Source: Moheibacter sediminis (GTDB lineage: Bacteria; Bacteroidota; Bacteroidia; Flavobacteriales; Weeksellaceae). Taken from it: a stretch of 64,000 nucleotides of DNA. This document shows, piece by piece, positions 36,780 through 45,929 of the stretch. Below the pieces are notes generated by a model. That model saw only the letters and a program-made list of their open reading frames with translations, was not told the DNA's origin and did no database searches. A program made the translations under genes and the position numbers. The stretch's first letter is position 1. Each line of letters opens with the position of its first letter. The stretch spans positions 62,001 through 126,000 of the forward strand of contig NZ_FWXS01000008.1 of NCBI RefSeq assembly GCF_900176425.1. The letters run 5' to 3'.

Positions 36780-37658
36780 ATGAAGTTTAATTTATTGATA
36801 TTTAGTTTTTTAATTTTATTTAATTCAATTGTTTTTAGCCAAACAAAAGAAACGCATATTTATTCAGTCAAAGATGAGGAAGAATTAAAATTGGACATTT
36901 ATTATCCTGAAAATGTTCAGAACCAAAGAAATATTCCTGCAATTGTGTGGATGCATGGCGGAGGTTTTGCGGGTGGCAGCCGCGATGCGCCGGATGAAGC
37001 TAAATTTTGTCAGGAAATTGCAAACAGAAATTACATTGCCGTTTCCATTTCATACCGATTGACCAGAAAAAATACAAAAGAAGGCGTGGGTTGCGATTGT
37101 CCTAAAGATGTCAAAGTGGAAACTTTTCAAAAAGCATCAGAAGATTATTTGGATGCGGTTCAGTTTTTAATTCATAACAAAGAAAAATTTAAAATTGATT
37201 CGGAAAAAATCATTGCAGGAGGAAGCAGTGCAGGAGCAGAAGGAATTTTGAATGCCATTTTCATGAAAGAAAAATGGTTTGGAAATAAATATGACGACAT
37301 CAATTTTGCCGGATTGATATCTCTTGCGGGCGCAGCAGTGGAAGAAGTCGAAATTGATGATGATAATTCTATACCTGCTGTGTTTTTTCATGGAGCGAAA
37401 GATAATGTTGTTCCTTTTGAGACTGCTCCCCATCATTTTTGTAAAGAAAATCAACCAGGATTTATGATTTTAAAAGGTTCGAAATCGATTGTCGAGAAAT
37501 ATCAAAAACTGGACAAATCTTATTTTCTTTATACAGATTCAAAAGGTAAACATGAAGTTTCAGGAATTCCTTTTAATTATTTAAAGGAAATTTTTGAATT
37601 TTTGGATTTGACAGCTATCCAAGGAAAACATCAAACATACGAAATTGAAATTGACTAG
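36780..37658 (+). CDS. secreted alpha/beta hydrolase (BD-FAE/HSL-like esterase)
   Basis: A 292-residue exported hydrolase. I use the ATG at 36780, which opens directly into a signal peptide (ends SIVFSQ, about residue 21). The HGGGF oxyanion motif (59-63) and the nucleophile Ser150 in GGSSAGAEG are clear; Asp and His are likely in DNVVP and KHEVSG. The family includes carbohydrate and feruloyl esterases. Two extra cysteines (GCDCP near 105) are unusual. It is the last gene of the PUL on this strand, and its stop codon overlaps the end of the convergent archaemetzincin-like gene by 4 nt. Confidence 0.85.
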   Translation: MKFNLLIFSFLILFNSIVFSQTKETHIYSVKDEEELKLDIYYPENVQNQRNIPAIVWMHGGGFAGGSRDAPDEAKFCQEIANRNYIAVSISYRLTRKNTKEGVGCDCPKDVKVETFQKASEDYLDAVQFLIHNKEKFKIDSEKIIAGGSSAGAEGILNAIFMKEKWFGNKYDDINFAGLISLAGAAVEEVEIDDDNSIPAVFFHGAKDNVVPFETAPHHFCKENQPGFMILKGSKSIVEKYQKLDKSYFLYTDSKGKHEVSGIPFNYLKEIFEFLDLTAIQGKHQTYEIEID

Positions 37659-38272
37659 TCTTTTGATTTAAGGTATTTTTGAATCTTTGATTTACACTTG
37701 TCACAATAACCATCTACATAATCCACGGTGCTGACTTTTCCGTTAGCATCGCGCATCAGACAAGATTTTGAATTTTTACAATGAGGCAATCCCAGCGTGT
37801 GGCCAAATTCATGCATCGTAACTTTTTTGAGCCTTTCCTTTTTATGTTCTTCTGATTTTGCACCGCGAAATGTTCTGAATGTGGAAACGATACAGCTTTT
37901 TCCGGGACAATAAGCGAGCCCCATGATTCCCCAATCTTCATATTGATCTACAGTTGTTGAAATATCTTTATCGGTAATCCCGATAACTTTATCTGTATCC
38001 AAATTTTCTTTTAAAAATTGAATCAATTTGTCTGCTCTGTAGCGATTTCTAGGTTTATAATAAGTTTCCTCAGGTAAGTCTTGACCAATTACAATTACAG
38101 AATCGATGTTGTAATTTTCATTTAAGATTGATTTTATAAAGTTGATTTGGTAACTATCAACTTCTCCCAAATTGACCAACGAAATCTGAAAAGAGTTTTT
38201 GAGATTACTTTGGTTGCAATTAACACAAAATAAAATGATGATAGGTACTGAAATAATTTTTAATAATTTCAT
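37655..38272 (-). CDS. archaemetzincin-like zinc metalloprotease (M54)
   Basis: A 205-residue protein with the archaemetzincin signature: HEFGHTLGLPHC (about residues 153-164), then CLM six residues after that cysteine, and a distal CDKC pair about 16 residues after the methionine. The spacing is one residue off the HEXXHXXGX3CX4CXM pattern. The N-terminus is hydrophobic with LFCVNC near residue 19, suggesting a lipoprotein, so it probably acts outside the cytoplasm. Physiological substrates of this family are unknown. It overlaps the convergent esterase gene by 4 nt. Confidence 0.85.
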   Translation of the reverse strand: MKLLKIISVPIIILFCVNCNQSNLKNSFQISLVNLGEVDSYQINFIKSILNENYNIDSVIVIGQDLPEETYYKPRNRYRADKLIQFLKENLDTDKVIGITDKDISTTVDQYEDWGIMGLAYCPGKSCIVSTFRTFRGAKSEEHKKERLKKVTMHEFGHTLGLPHCKNSKSCLMRDANGKVSTVDYVDGYCDKCKSKIQKYLKSKD

Positions 38273-38322
38273 AAATTCTTAATACATTAGTTATAGCAAA
38301 TAACAATCAAAACAATTAAATT

Positions 38323-40179
38323 ATGAAATTAAATTTATCTTGTTTATCCATTGGTTTTTTGTTGGCATTTTCAGGGGTGGGGGCTCAACAGTCTCAACTA
38401 GAGAGTGCTGCAAAAAGATGGATAATACAGAATTCTAATGAATTGGGATTAAAATCTCATCATGACACGGATCTTAATTTTTCACGAAAAGGAAGTGCAG
38501 GCGAAACGCTTCGTTTTCAACAGATGATTCAGGGGGTTCCCGTTTTTCAATCAGAAATCGTAGTACACTTTAACAACAAAGGAGCAGTGACCTATACTTC
38601 AGAAAGTCTCCAGAAAGAAGCGGCTAATATTTCAGTAACACCTGCTTTATCTGCACAAACTGCTATGCAAACTGCAAAAACAGCTTTGAACTTACAAGGT
38701 CAAATCACAGATGAACAAAACAAACTTTACGTATTGCAAACAGAAAACAACGAAACCAAATTAGTTTATCGTGTGGTTTTAAGTTCTTTCGATACGCCAG
38801 GCAATTGGGAAGCGATGATCGATGCTCAAAACGGAAATGTAATCAGTATCAAAGACATTGCCATTTACTATCATGGAAAAGATGGGCACGACCATGGAAA
38901 TCATAGACATGACCATGAGCCACCTATAAAATCAACTGTCAATACTGTGGCTACAGGAACAGGATATATTTTTAATCCGGATCCGCTTTCTCAAACGGGT
39001 TCAAATTATGGCGGACAGTATACTGACGGTAATGATGCTACAAATGCAAGTCTGGATGCAGCACGTACATTAGTAGATATTCCTGAATTGGAATTGGCAG
39101 GTGGAATGTATAAATTGAAAGGAACCTATGCTGAAATCAAAGAATTGGAAGCTCCAACTACCGGATTGTTTACACAAGCATCCAACGCATTTTTGTTTAA
39201 CAGAAATGAGCAAGGCTTCGAAGCAGTAAATGCTTACTGGCATGTAGATAAAAGTATGCGTTACATCAACGAAACTTTGGGAATAGAGTGTTTGCCTATG
39301 ACCAATGGAGGTGTTGTTTGGTTTGATCCACACGGATTAGGTGGAGATGACAACTCTTATTATACCAACGGAAGATTGGTTTTTGGAGAAGGAGGAGTAG
39401 ACGATGCTGAAGATGCGGATGTCATTATACACGAGTTGGGGCATGGTATTCACGATTGGATGACCAATGGGAGCCTTTCTCAAGTGAACGGACTCAGCGA
39501 GGGTTCAGGAGATTACTGGGCACAGTCTTACAGCAGAGATTTGAACCAATGGGAAGAATCAGATCCACAATACCAATGGGTATTTAACTGGGATGGACAC
39601 AATCCATTCTGGCAAGGCAGAACTACGGGTTACAATGCAACTTATCCGGGAGGTTTGACAGGACAAATTCATACAGACGGTCAAATCTGGGCGACTTCAT
39701 TGATGAGAATTTGGGACAGAATCGGAAGAGAAAAAACGGATCGCGCCTTCCTGGAAGGATTAGCTTTGACGAATTCCAGCACCAATCAGCAAAATGCAGC
39801 ACGAGCCGTAAGACAAGCCGCACTAGATATGGTTGGTCAATTTGGTTTTACCTGTGCGGACATCATTGTGATGACGGAAGAATTCACACAAACAGGATAC
39901 AACATGCCGGCGTACGATTGTGAAGATATGGCTGTAAACGATTTGTTGAATGGGAAAATTGCATCCGTCTATCCCAACCCTGTTTCTGATAAATTAAACA
40001 TTGTCATGGATTTCAAAAAACCTGAAACTGTAATCGTCATGGACATGACCGGAAGAAAAGTTTTGGAAACCCAAATCGGTTCAAACAAAAGTTTCATCAA
40101 CGTAGGGAATTTATCAAAAGGAGTTTATGTTTTGTCAATCAAAGGAACTTCATTTACACATAAATTTGTAAAAGAATAG
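38323..40179 (+). CDS. secreted M36/fungalysin-like metalloprotease with T9SS sorting domain
   Basis: A 618-residue exported protease. The signal peptide ends near GVGAQ (residue 22). An FTP/PepSY-type propeptide follows (about 25-190), with QGVPVFQSEIVVHF, then a short histidine-rich linker (GHDHGNHRHDHEP, about 190-205). The catalytic domain has HELGHGIHD (about 369) and the third zinc ligand in GLSEGSGDYW (about 392). The C-terminus (VYPNPVSDK to the end, about 545-618) is a type A Por domain for type IX secretion. The histidine-rich stretch may bind metal. Probably a nutrient-acquiring extracellular protease. Confidence 0.92.
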   Translation: MKLNLSCLSIGFLLAFSGVGAQQSQLESAAKRWIIQNSNELGLKSHHDTDLNFSRKGSAGETLRFQQMIQGVPVFQSEIVVHFNNKGAVTYTSESLQKEAANISVTPALSAQTAMQTAKTALNLQGQITDEQNKLYVLQTENNETKLVYRVVLSSFDTPGNWEAMIDAQNGNVISIKDIAIYYHGKDGHDHGNHRHDHEPPIKSTVNTVATGTGYIFNPDPLSQTGSNYGGQYTDGNDATNASLDAARTLVDIPELELAGGMYKLKGTYAEIKELEAPTTGLFTQASNAFLFNRNEQGFEAVNAYWHVDKSMRYINETLGIECLPMTNGGVVWFDPHGLGGDDNSYYTNGRLVFGEGGVDDAEDADVIIHELGHGIHDWMTNGSLSQVNGLSEGSGDYWAQSYSRDLNQWEESDPQYQWVFNWDGHNPFWQGRTTGYNATYPGGLTGQIHTDGQIWATSLMRIWDRIGREKTDRAFLEGLALTNSSTNQQNAARAVRQAALDMVGQFGFTCADIIVMTEEFTQTGYNMPAYDCEDMAVNDLLNGKIASVYPNPVSDKLNIVMDFKKPETVIVMDMTGRKVLETQIGSNKSFINVGNLSKGVYVLSIKGTSFTHKFVKE

Positions 40180-40205
40180 GTTTAAGTTTTAATTAATAAT
40201 TAGGT

Positions 40206-40234
40206 AATCCGGATTAGAAATAGTCCGGATTTTT
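40206..40234 (+). terminator. terminator between the M36-like protease gene and rarA
   Basis: An 8-bp perfect stem AATCCGGA/TCCGGATT (40206-40213 with 40224-40231) has a 10-nt loop and a following T-run. It lies 26 nt after the protease stop, between convergent genes. Confidence 0.85.
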
Positions 40235-40285
40235 ATTTAAACATTTAGAATTTCAAATCTAAACTCAGAATTCTAAAATCTCAAA

Positions 40286-41596
40286 TTAATAACCGTATTT
40301 ACCTTTCCACTTTTTCTTCAAAGCTTCTTTATCAGCTTGTTCACGTTGATTCATGCCAGGTTCGTAGAAAGTAGTTCCTTTAATTTCATCTGGTAAAAAT
40401 TCTTGTTCGATGAAATTGTTCTCATACGAATGAGCGTATTTGTACTCTTTCCCATAATCCAAATCTTTCATCAATTTGGTGGGAGCATTACGCAAATGAA
40501 GCGGAACAGGCAAGTCTCCGGTTTGTCGGACGGTCTGTTGTGCTTTACCTATGGCCTCATAAGTTGCATTGCTTTTGGGAGAATTTGCCAGATAAACCGC
40601 ACACTGACTCAAAATAATTCTCGCTTCCGGGTAACCAATTGTTGTGACTGCTTGAAATGCATTGTTAGCAATAACCAAAGCCGTTGGATTTGCATTTCCT
40701 ATGTCTTCCGAAGCAGAGATTAATAATCTTCTTGCTATGAATTTCAAATCCTCGCCACCTTCCAGCATACGCGCCAGCCAATAGACCGCACCATTTGGAT
40801 CTGAACCACGAATGGATTTGATGAAAGCAGAAATAATGTCGTAATGCATTTCTCCGCTTTTGTCGTATTTTGCTAAATTTTGCTGAATATTTTTGGTAAC
40901 AATTTCATTGGTAAGAACGATTTTTTCTTCAGAAATACTATTTATGACAAGCTCTAAACCGTTGAGTAATTTCCTTGCATCACCTCCTGAAAAACGAATC
41001 AAAGAATCGGTTTCCTCAATAGTTATATTTTTTTTGTTTAAATATTCATCTTTGGAAACAGCACGACTGATCAAATCATCTAAATCTTCTTTTGATAAAG
41101 AATTCAATGTATAAACCTGACAACGCGAAAGCAAAGCAGGAACGACTTCAAAACTTGGATTTTCAGTAGTGGCACCCATCAAGGTAATCCAGCCTTTTTC
41201 GACTGCGCCCAATAAACTGTCTTGTTGGGATTTATTGAACCGATGGATTTCGTCGATGAATAAAATAGGGGAGTTGCCTCCGGAAAAAAGGTTTTGATTT
41301 TTTGCTTTTTCAATTATTTCCCGAACTTCTTTCACCCCTGAACTAATGGCGCTTAATTCATAGAAATTTCTTTTTGATAATTCAGAAATCATCTGAGCTA
41401 AAGTAGTTTTCCCCGTTCCGGGCGGTCCCCAAAAAATCATGGAAGCAATATGCCCTGTTTTCAACATAATACGAATTGGCGAATTTTCCCCAATCAAATG
41501 TTTTTGATTGATGAATTCATCCAGAGATTTGGGGCGCATTCTTTCAGCTAATGGCTGCATTTTTTTATTCCTTTCAACAAATTTATGAAATTCCAA
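40286..41596 (-). CDS. rarA: replication-associated recombination protein A (MgsA/RarA)
   Basis: AAA+ ATPase that acts at stalled replication forks in the cytoplasm. The 436-residue protein has Walker A GPPGTGKT, Walker B FIDEIHRF, the TTENPSF sensor region and the MgsA C-terminal domain (SKSNATYEAIGKA, VPLHLRNAPTKLM). The conserved family N-terminus starts at PLAERMRP; the ATG at 41560 would give a more typical length. The ATG at 41596 is only 8 nt after the upstream antiporter stop. Probably the last gene of an operon with the lipoprotein and antiporter genes. Confidence 0.96.
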   Translation of the reverse strand: MEFHKFVERNKKMQPLAERMRPKSLDEFINQKHLIGENSPIRIMLKTGHIASMIFWGPPGTGKTTLAQMISELSKRNFYELSAISSGVKEVREIIEKAKNQNLFSGGNSPILFIDEIHRFNKSQQDSLLGAVEKGWITLMGATTENPSFEVVPALLSRCQVYTLNSLSKEDLDDLISRAVSKDEYLNKKNITIEETDSLIRFSGGDARKLLNGLELVINSISEEKIVLTNEIVTKNIQQNLAKYDKSGEMHYDIISAFIKSIRGSDPNGAVYWLARMLEGGEDLKFIARRLLISASEDIGNANPTALVIANNAFQAVTTIGYPEARIILSQCAVYLANSPKSNATYEAIGKAQQTVRQTGDLPVPLHLRNAPTKLMKDLDYGKEYKYAHSYENNFIEQEFLPDEIKGTTFYEPGMNQREQADKEALKKKWKGKYGY

Positions 41597-41604
41597 TCTG
41601 AAAT

Positions 41605-43728
41605 TTATTTAAATAACTTTCCAATAACATTTCCGATTTGCACAAAATCTCCATGATTTCCTACTGAGCGAACTTCTGTATTGTTGTTTGATTCACCCTG
41701 ATATGGATAAATTAAAAGATAATTTTTTTCTTTGAATAATGTGTTCAAAATGCCAGGAACACGACTCATTTGTGGCAGGTAAGAATTCATTCCCCGTTTT
41801 GCCATGAAAACAATTAATCCTTCATTTTCGCCGACTGTGCTAGCAATTTCTTCTGTTTCCGCCCATGAATTGATGATTTTGAATTTAGCTTCAATATTTA
41901 CTTTCTTCAGAATTCTTTTTAAAATTGAAGTTGTTTTTTCAGTAGCATAAAAAGTCATTTGTGCGCCTGAATTCCTGGCAATGTTCCAAACTTTCAGCAA
42001 AGCATGGAAAAATCCCGGTTCTGTATGCGCGTTGGCAGGAATGAGAACGATTTGTGTTTTGATGGTAGAAATCGGCTGTGCAGCATGGTAAACCAAAACA
42101 TTTGTATTTTTATTTTGTAAATAGCCATTGTAAAGATTGAAACTGAATGAAGAAGAAAATCCCTTTCCGTTTTCTACACCGATAATCAAATCCGTGATTT
42201 TTTTCTCTTTCAGAACATTATTTACCCCATTTAAAACATCATTGTCATAACGAGTCAACGGAGTGATGTTTACATCGGCAGCCGCTGCTTTTTGAACGGT
42301 ATCGTGTGCAATTTTTTCTGCATTTTTCACTGAAGATTCATTCTTTTCCTCATTAATTACATTTAATGAAAAAATATTTTCTGTATTTGATTTTGACTTT
42401 ATAATTACCGAAAGATTAACCATGAAATCTACCGTATCAATATGATTGATGGCCAAAAGCAAGTTTTCATTTTCTTCTGTTTTTCCTGCAACCATATCTT
42501 CATTTTCAGATTCAGCAATTTTTTGTGCATTTGACATAGAGACAAATGAAGAAACAGTACAGGAAATGAGTATCATCAAAATACTTCCGTTCAGCACATG
42601 TTCATTCAATAAACGAACTGGTTCACCGGCTTCTGTTTCTGAAATGATGATATTGTAACCAACCATCACCGCAGCAAGTGTAGCAGCAGCAGAAGCAGAG
42701 CTGAGTCCAAAAATCAATTTACCTTCTTCTTTTGTAAAACGAAATGTTTTTTGAGTCAGAATTGCAGCCAAATATTTTGCAAGAATTGAAGTCCCTGTCA
42801 TCAAACCAGCTACAGCAATGGTTTCCCAACTTTTAAAAAATACTTTGAAATCAATCAGCATACCGACACTTATCAAAAAGAAAGGGATGAAAATCGCATT
42901 TCCAACAAATTCAACACGGTTCATCAAAGAGGATGTATGCGGAATCAATCTGTTTAATGCAAGTCCGGCGAGGAAAGCTCCAATAATGGCTTCAATTCCG
43001 GCAATTTCAGCTAATACCGCTGCCAAATAAATCATTACCAATACAAAAATATACTGCGAAATCTTGTCGTCAACTTTCTTGAAAAACCATCTTCCGATAA
43101 TTGGAAAAACTAGTAAAACAACCAATCCAAACGCCAATATGGATAAGGACATTTTGATCCAGAATTCTTTCCCAACTTCACCCTGTGCCATTCCAACACA
43201 GCCCGCGAGGACGAGTAATGCTAGAATATCGGTTATCATAGTCCCACCGACGGTTACATTTACTGCACGGTTTTTCGCAACTCCTAATTTACTGACAAGG
43301 GGATAAGCAATCAATGTATGTGAGGAAAATAAACTTGCGAATAGGAAAGAAGTTAATTGAGAAAATCCTAATAAATAATATGCTCCAATGTAACCTAATA
43401 ATAACGGAATGATAAATGTATAAAGTCCGAAAGTCAAACTTTTCCATTTATTTTTTTTGAAATCCCCCATGTCAATTTCGAGTCCCGCAAGGAACATGAT
43501 GTAGAGTAATCCGGTAGTTCCGGTAACAACGATGCTGCTGTCACGCGCCAGTACGTTGAATCCGTTTGGTCCGATTACTGCACCTGCAATGATGAGCCCC
43601 AATAAGTGAGGGACTTTTATTTTGTTTAATAACAAGGGTGCGAATAAAATGATTATCAGTACGAGCAGAAACTTCAAAACAGGATCTGCGATGGGTAACG
43701 ATAAATCGTGAATGCTCAGAAACAACAT
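41605..43728 (-). CDS. Kef/CPA2-type cation:proton antiporter with C-terminal USP-like region
   Basis: Exchanges Na+ or K+ for protons across the inner membrane. The 707-residue protein has about 12 helices in residues 10-405 with CPA2 features (PHLLGLIIAGAVIGP near 45; EIAGIEAIIGAFLAGLALNR near 240). The soluble C-terminal part (about 420-690) looks like two universal-stress-protein-like units, probably a regulatory domain. There is no TrkA-N domain. It lies between a small lipoprotein gene (22 nt upstream) and rarA (8 nt downstream). Ion specificity cannot be read. Confidence 0.9.
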   Translation of the reverse strand: MLFLSIHDLSLPIADPVLKFLLVLIIILFAPLLLNKIKVPHLLGLIIAGAVIGPNGFNVLARDSSIVVTGTTGLLYIMFLAGLEIDMGDFKKNKWKSLTFGLYTFIIPLLLGYIGAYYLLGFSQLTSFLFASLFSSHTLIAYPLVSKLGVAKNRAVNVTVGGTMITDILALLVLAGCVGMAQGEVGKEFWIKMSLSILAFGLVVLLVFPIIGRWFFKKVDDKISQYIFVLVMIYLAAVLAEIAGIEAIIGAFLAGLALNRLIPHTSSLMNRVEFVGNAIFIPFFLISVGMLIDFKVFFKSWETIAVAGLMTGTSILAKYLAAILTQKTFRFTKEEGKLIFGLSSASAAATLAAVMVGYNIIISETEAGEPVRLLNEHVLNGSILMILISCTVSSFVSMSNAQKIAESENEDMVAGKTEENENLLLAINHIDTVDFMVNLSVIIKSKSNTENIFSLNVINEEKNESSVKNAEKIAHDTVQKAAAADVNITPLTRYDNDVLNGVNNVLKEKKITDLIIGVENGKGFSSSFSFNLYNGYLQNKNTNVLVYHAAQPISTIKTQIVLIPANAHTEPGFFHALLKVWNIARNSGAQMTFYATEKTTSILKRILKKVNIEAKFKIINSWAETEEIASTVGENEGLIVFMAKRGMNSYLPQMSRVPGILNTLFKEKNYLLIYPYQGESNNNTEVRSVGNHGDFVQIGNVIGKLFK

Positions 43729-43750
43729 AAATATTTGTATTGGTTAGGCT

Positions 43751-44326
43751 TTATTTTTTAGGATTGGGACGAGTGAGTTCGACATTGAAGACGGCGGAAC
43801 ACTTATTGTCAACGGAAATATTTCTTTTTCCGGTGAGCTTATCAGATTTTATATTGTCTAAATTGATGTTCATCACAACTTGTTTGTCTGCAAGCGAATC
43901 TGTTTTAAACTTAAGTTGAATTCCTGCTGGGGAAAACTTAGCAGCATAAGTTCGGACAATCTCATTTTTATTGTTCAAAACACGCGTAATTAAGCCTGTT
44001 GAGTCTTGAGCAAATTCCCAATTGTCGACACGTTGGTCACCTATCACATAATCGTTGCAATTTGATTCGGTACAAATAACTTTACTACTCCAAATGCCCG
44101 AAATACTGTCGGGCCAGCTGAAGTATACGGTTGAATCCTGAACTGTTTTGAGGCTGTCGCGCATTTTGATAAGAGATAAATAATCGGCTTCTTTTTCAGC
44201 AAACTGTGATTCTTTTTGGGCGATTGCTTTTTCACGTTGGATCAATTCTTCTTCTCGTTTTGTATCGCCACAGCTGGTTAGTGATATTAAACCAACGACA
44301 ATTAAACAACTAAGATACTTTGTCAT
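43751..44326 (-). CDS. small lipoprotein with coiled coil, function unknown
   Basis: A 191-residue protein with a clear lipobox (LISLTSC, Cys19). A charged coiled coil (about 22-60) precedes a C-terminal beta-rich domain (about 70-190) with a CTESNC pair. I do not recognise the family. A TATTTTTG promoter element lies 41 nt upstream, and the antiporter gene follows after 22 nt, suggesting this is the first gene of a three-gene operon ending in rarA. Confidence 0.7.
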   Translation of the reverse strand: MTKYLSCLIVVGLISLTSCGDTKREEELIQREKAIAQKESQFAEKEADYLSLIKMRDSLKTVQDSTVYFSWPDSISGIWSSKVICTESNCNDYVIGDQRVDNWEFAQDSTGLITRVLNNKNEIVRTYAAKFSPAGIQLKFKTDSLADKQVVMNINLDNIKSDKLTGKRNISVDNKCSAVFNVELTRPNPKK

Positions 44327-44366
44327 GAAAATGTTTTTGATTGAATTAATTTAGATTTTCAATTTA

Positions 44367-44374
44367 CAAAAATA
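44367..44374 (-). promoter_or_regulatory. -7 promoter element of the lipoprotein-antiporter-rarA group
   Basis: Minus strand reads TATTTTTG, matching TAnnTTTG, 41 nt upstream of the start codon at 44326. Confidence 0.5.
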
Positions 44375-44411
44375 GGGGTAATTAAACTTTACAAAAGGTG
44401 TTAAAATAAAA

Positions 44412-44432
44412 AACCCCGCATTTTGCGGGGCT
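44412..44432 (-). terminator. terminator of the second SusCD operon
   Basis: The stem CCCCGC/GCGGGG (44414-44419 with 44425-44430) has loop ATTTT and is preceded by an A-run, which becomes a T-run on the minus strand. It lies 24 nt after the susD stop. Confidence 0.88.
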
Positions 44433-44455
44433 TAATTAAATTCTAAAACCTGGGA

Positions 44456-45919
44456 TTAGTTAACGTCCCAGAATACTTTAGTAGTTAAATTGTCTCCGCC
44501 AATCGCTGTTGAGGCAGCTGTCCAGTTAGTACCATTTACAGTTTGTTCAGGAATAGGATAAGTTAATCTAGTAGGTATCTTTCCTTGAGCTGCAGGGACT
44601 GCATTAGGTGCTGTAAGCAAGGGATAGTCTAGCCTTCTAAAGAAATTCCATGATTCAAAGCCTCTATTATACATCGCAATCCATGCTTGCGTTCCTATTT
44701 TTTCTTTCCAATCTCCTGTAGCGGTAGAGTATGCAACATTTGGTTGCGTTAGATAAGTAGAAATATTAACAGTAGGTACCCCCCATTGTTCCATAGAAGC
44801 TGTGATTGCAGCATTATAATAATTCTCCTCTGAACCTCCTACAGAATATCCTCTTGCAGCAGCCTCCGCTAAATAGAAATTTACTTCTGAAGCGTCAAAC
44901 AAGAAAGAATGAAAGTCAGGAGCAATTAGCATATCTCCAACATGTGAAAGTTCAGTCCATGTATTTAATGTACCTAAAACTCCTCCGATATATTCTCCAT
45001 CTACTGCTGTGAAGTATGAGGATATTCTAGGGTCTTCCAGCATATTTAAATGGTCAATGAGAGTTTCTTCTCCAACATAGTCATTTCTTCCACTTGCTAT
45101 GACGTTTGCATAAATCTGATTGTAATTTGGTGCAGCTGAAGGATATTTAAATATAGCATTATTAGAATTTGAGAGTATGACTCCTGCAGCGTATGCAGAT
45201 TCAACGGTTGATTTTGCCAATGAAGAATTGGTGTCTGCTAAGTTAATTCCTAATTTCAGTTTTAAAGAATTGGCAAAAATGTTCCATTTACCAACATCGC
45301 CATTCAATAAATTATCCCCAGATGTGAAAGAACCATAATTTACATCAAGCATAGCTATGTCATCATTTAAGCGATCAATAAGCATAGGATAGATTTCTGA
45401 ATCATTATCATAGGCAGGAAGAACATTTGTAGGATCTAGAGCTTCACTATAAGGAATATCGCCAAATGAATCTACCAATATTTGATAAGTATATACCTGA
45501 AGAATATCTATAATAGCAATTTTATTTGCTTGTTGTTTATTAAATTGTTCTTCTGTAATAGTACTTGGTTTTGTTTCTAGTCCAACATTTTGTTTTGCTG
45601 TCTCTAAATTACCCAAAACGTTTGTATATAAATTTAACCAATGATTGTCAGGGACTCTTCTTGTTCCTGTGAAGTTGAATCTGGCATCTCCTGGATAATC
45701 CGTAGTTGCCCAATATTTCTGAAAGAAACGAAACACATTCAAATTGACACTTGGTGTGGTCATTTGATCTGCGAGACTTTTTTGAGCATATGCTAATAAA
45801 GTTTCCGGAGGAACATCATATGGGCGATCCCTATTATCATTAAAATCATCGGAATCATTTACACATCCTGCCATAAAAAGGAATGACAAGGCTGTTATGG
45901 CGAAAATTATTTTTTTCAT
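44456..45919 (-). CDS. SusD/RagB-family outer-membrane lipoprotein (SusD-like 2 type)
   Basis: A 487-residue lipoprotein (lipobox FMAGC, Cys19) followed by the acidic run DSDDFNDNRDRPYD typical of surface lipoproteins in this phylum. Blocks such as FGDIPYSEALD (about 155), FNFTGTRRVPDNHW (about 85), LDASEVNFYLAEAAARGY (about 345) and GFESWNFFRRLDYP (about 435) place it in the SusD-like family that pairs with short-ligand transporters. It lies 10 nt downstream of its SusC. There is no enzyme or regulator gene nearby, so the ligand cannot be guessed. Confidence 0.93.
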   Translation of the reverse strand: MKKIIFAITALSFLFMAGCVNDSDDFNDNRDRPYDVPPETLLAYAQKSLADQMTTPSVNLNVFRFFQKYWATTDYPGDARFNFTGTRRVPDNHWLNLYTNVLGNLETAKQNVGLETKPSTITEEQFNKQQANKIAIIDILQVYTYQILVDSFGDIPYSEALDPTNVLPAYDNDSEIYPMLIDRLNDDIAMLDVNYGSFTSGDNLLNGDVGKWNIFANSLKLKLGINLADTNSSLAKSTVESAYAAGVILSNSNNAIFKYPSAAPNYNQIYANVIASGRNDYVGEETLIDHLNMLEDPRISSYFTAVDGEYIGGVLGTLNTWTELSHVGDMLIAPDFHSFLFDASEVNFYLAEAAARGYSVGGSEENYYNAAITASMEQWGVPTVNISTYLTQPNVAYSTATGDWKEKIGTQAWIAMYNRGFESWNFFRRLDYPLLTAPNAVPAAQGKIPTRLTYPIPEQTVNGTNWTAASTAIGGDNLTTKVFWDVN

Positions 45920-45929
45920 TTGTAATTAA

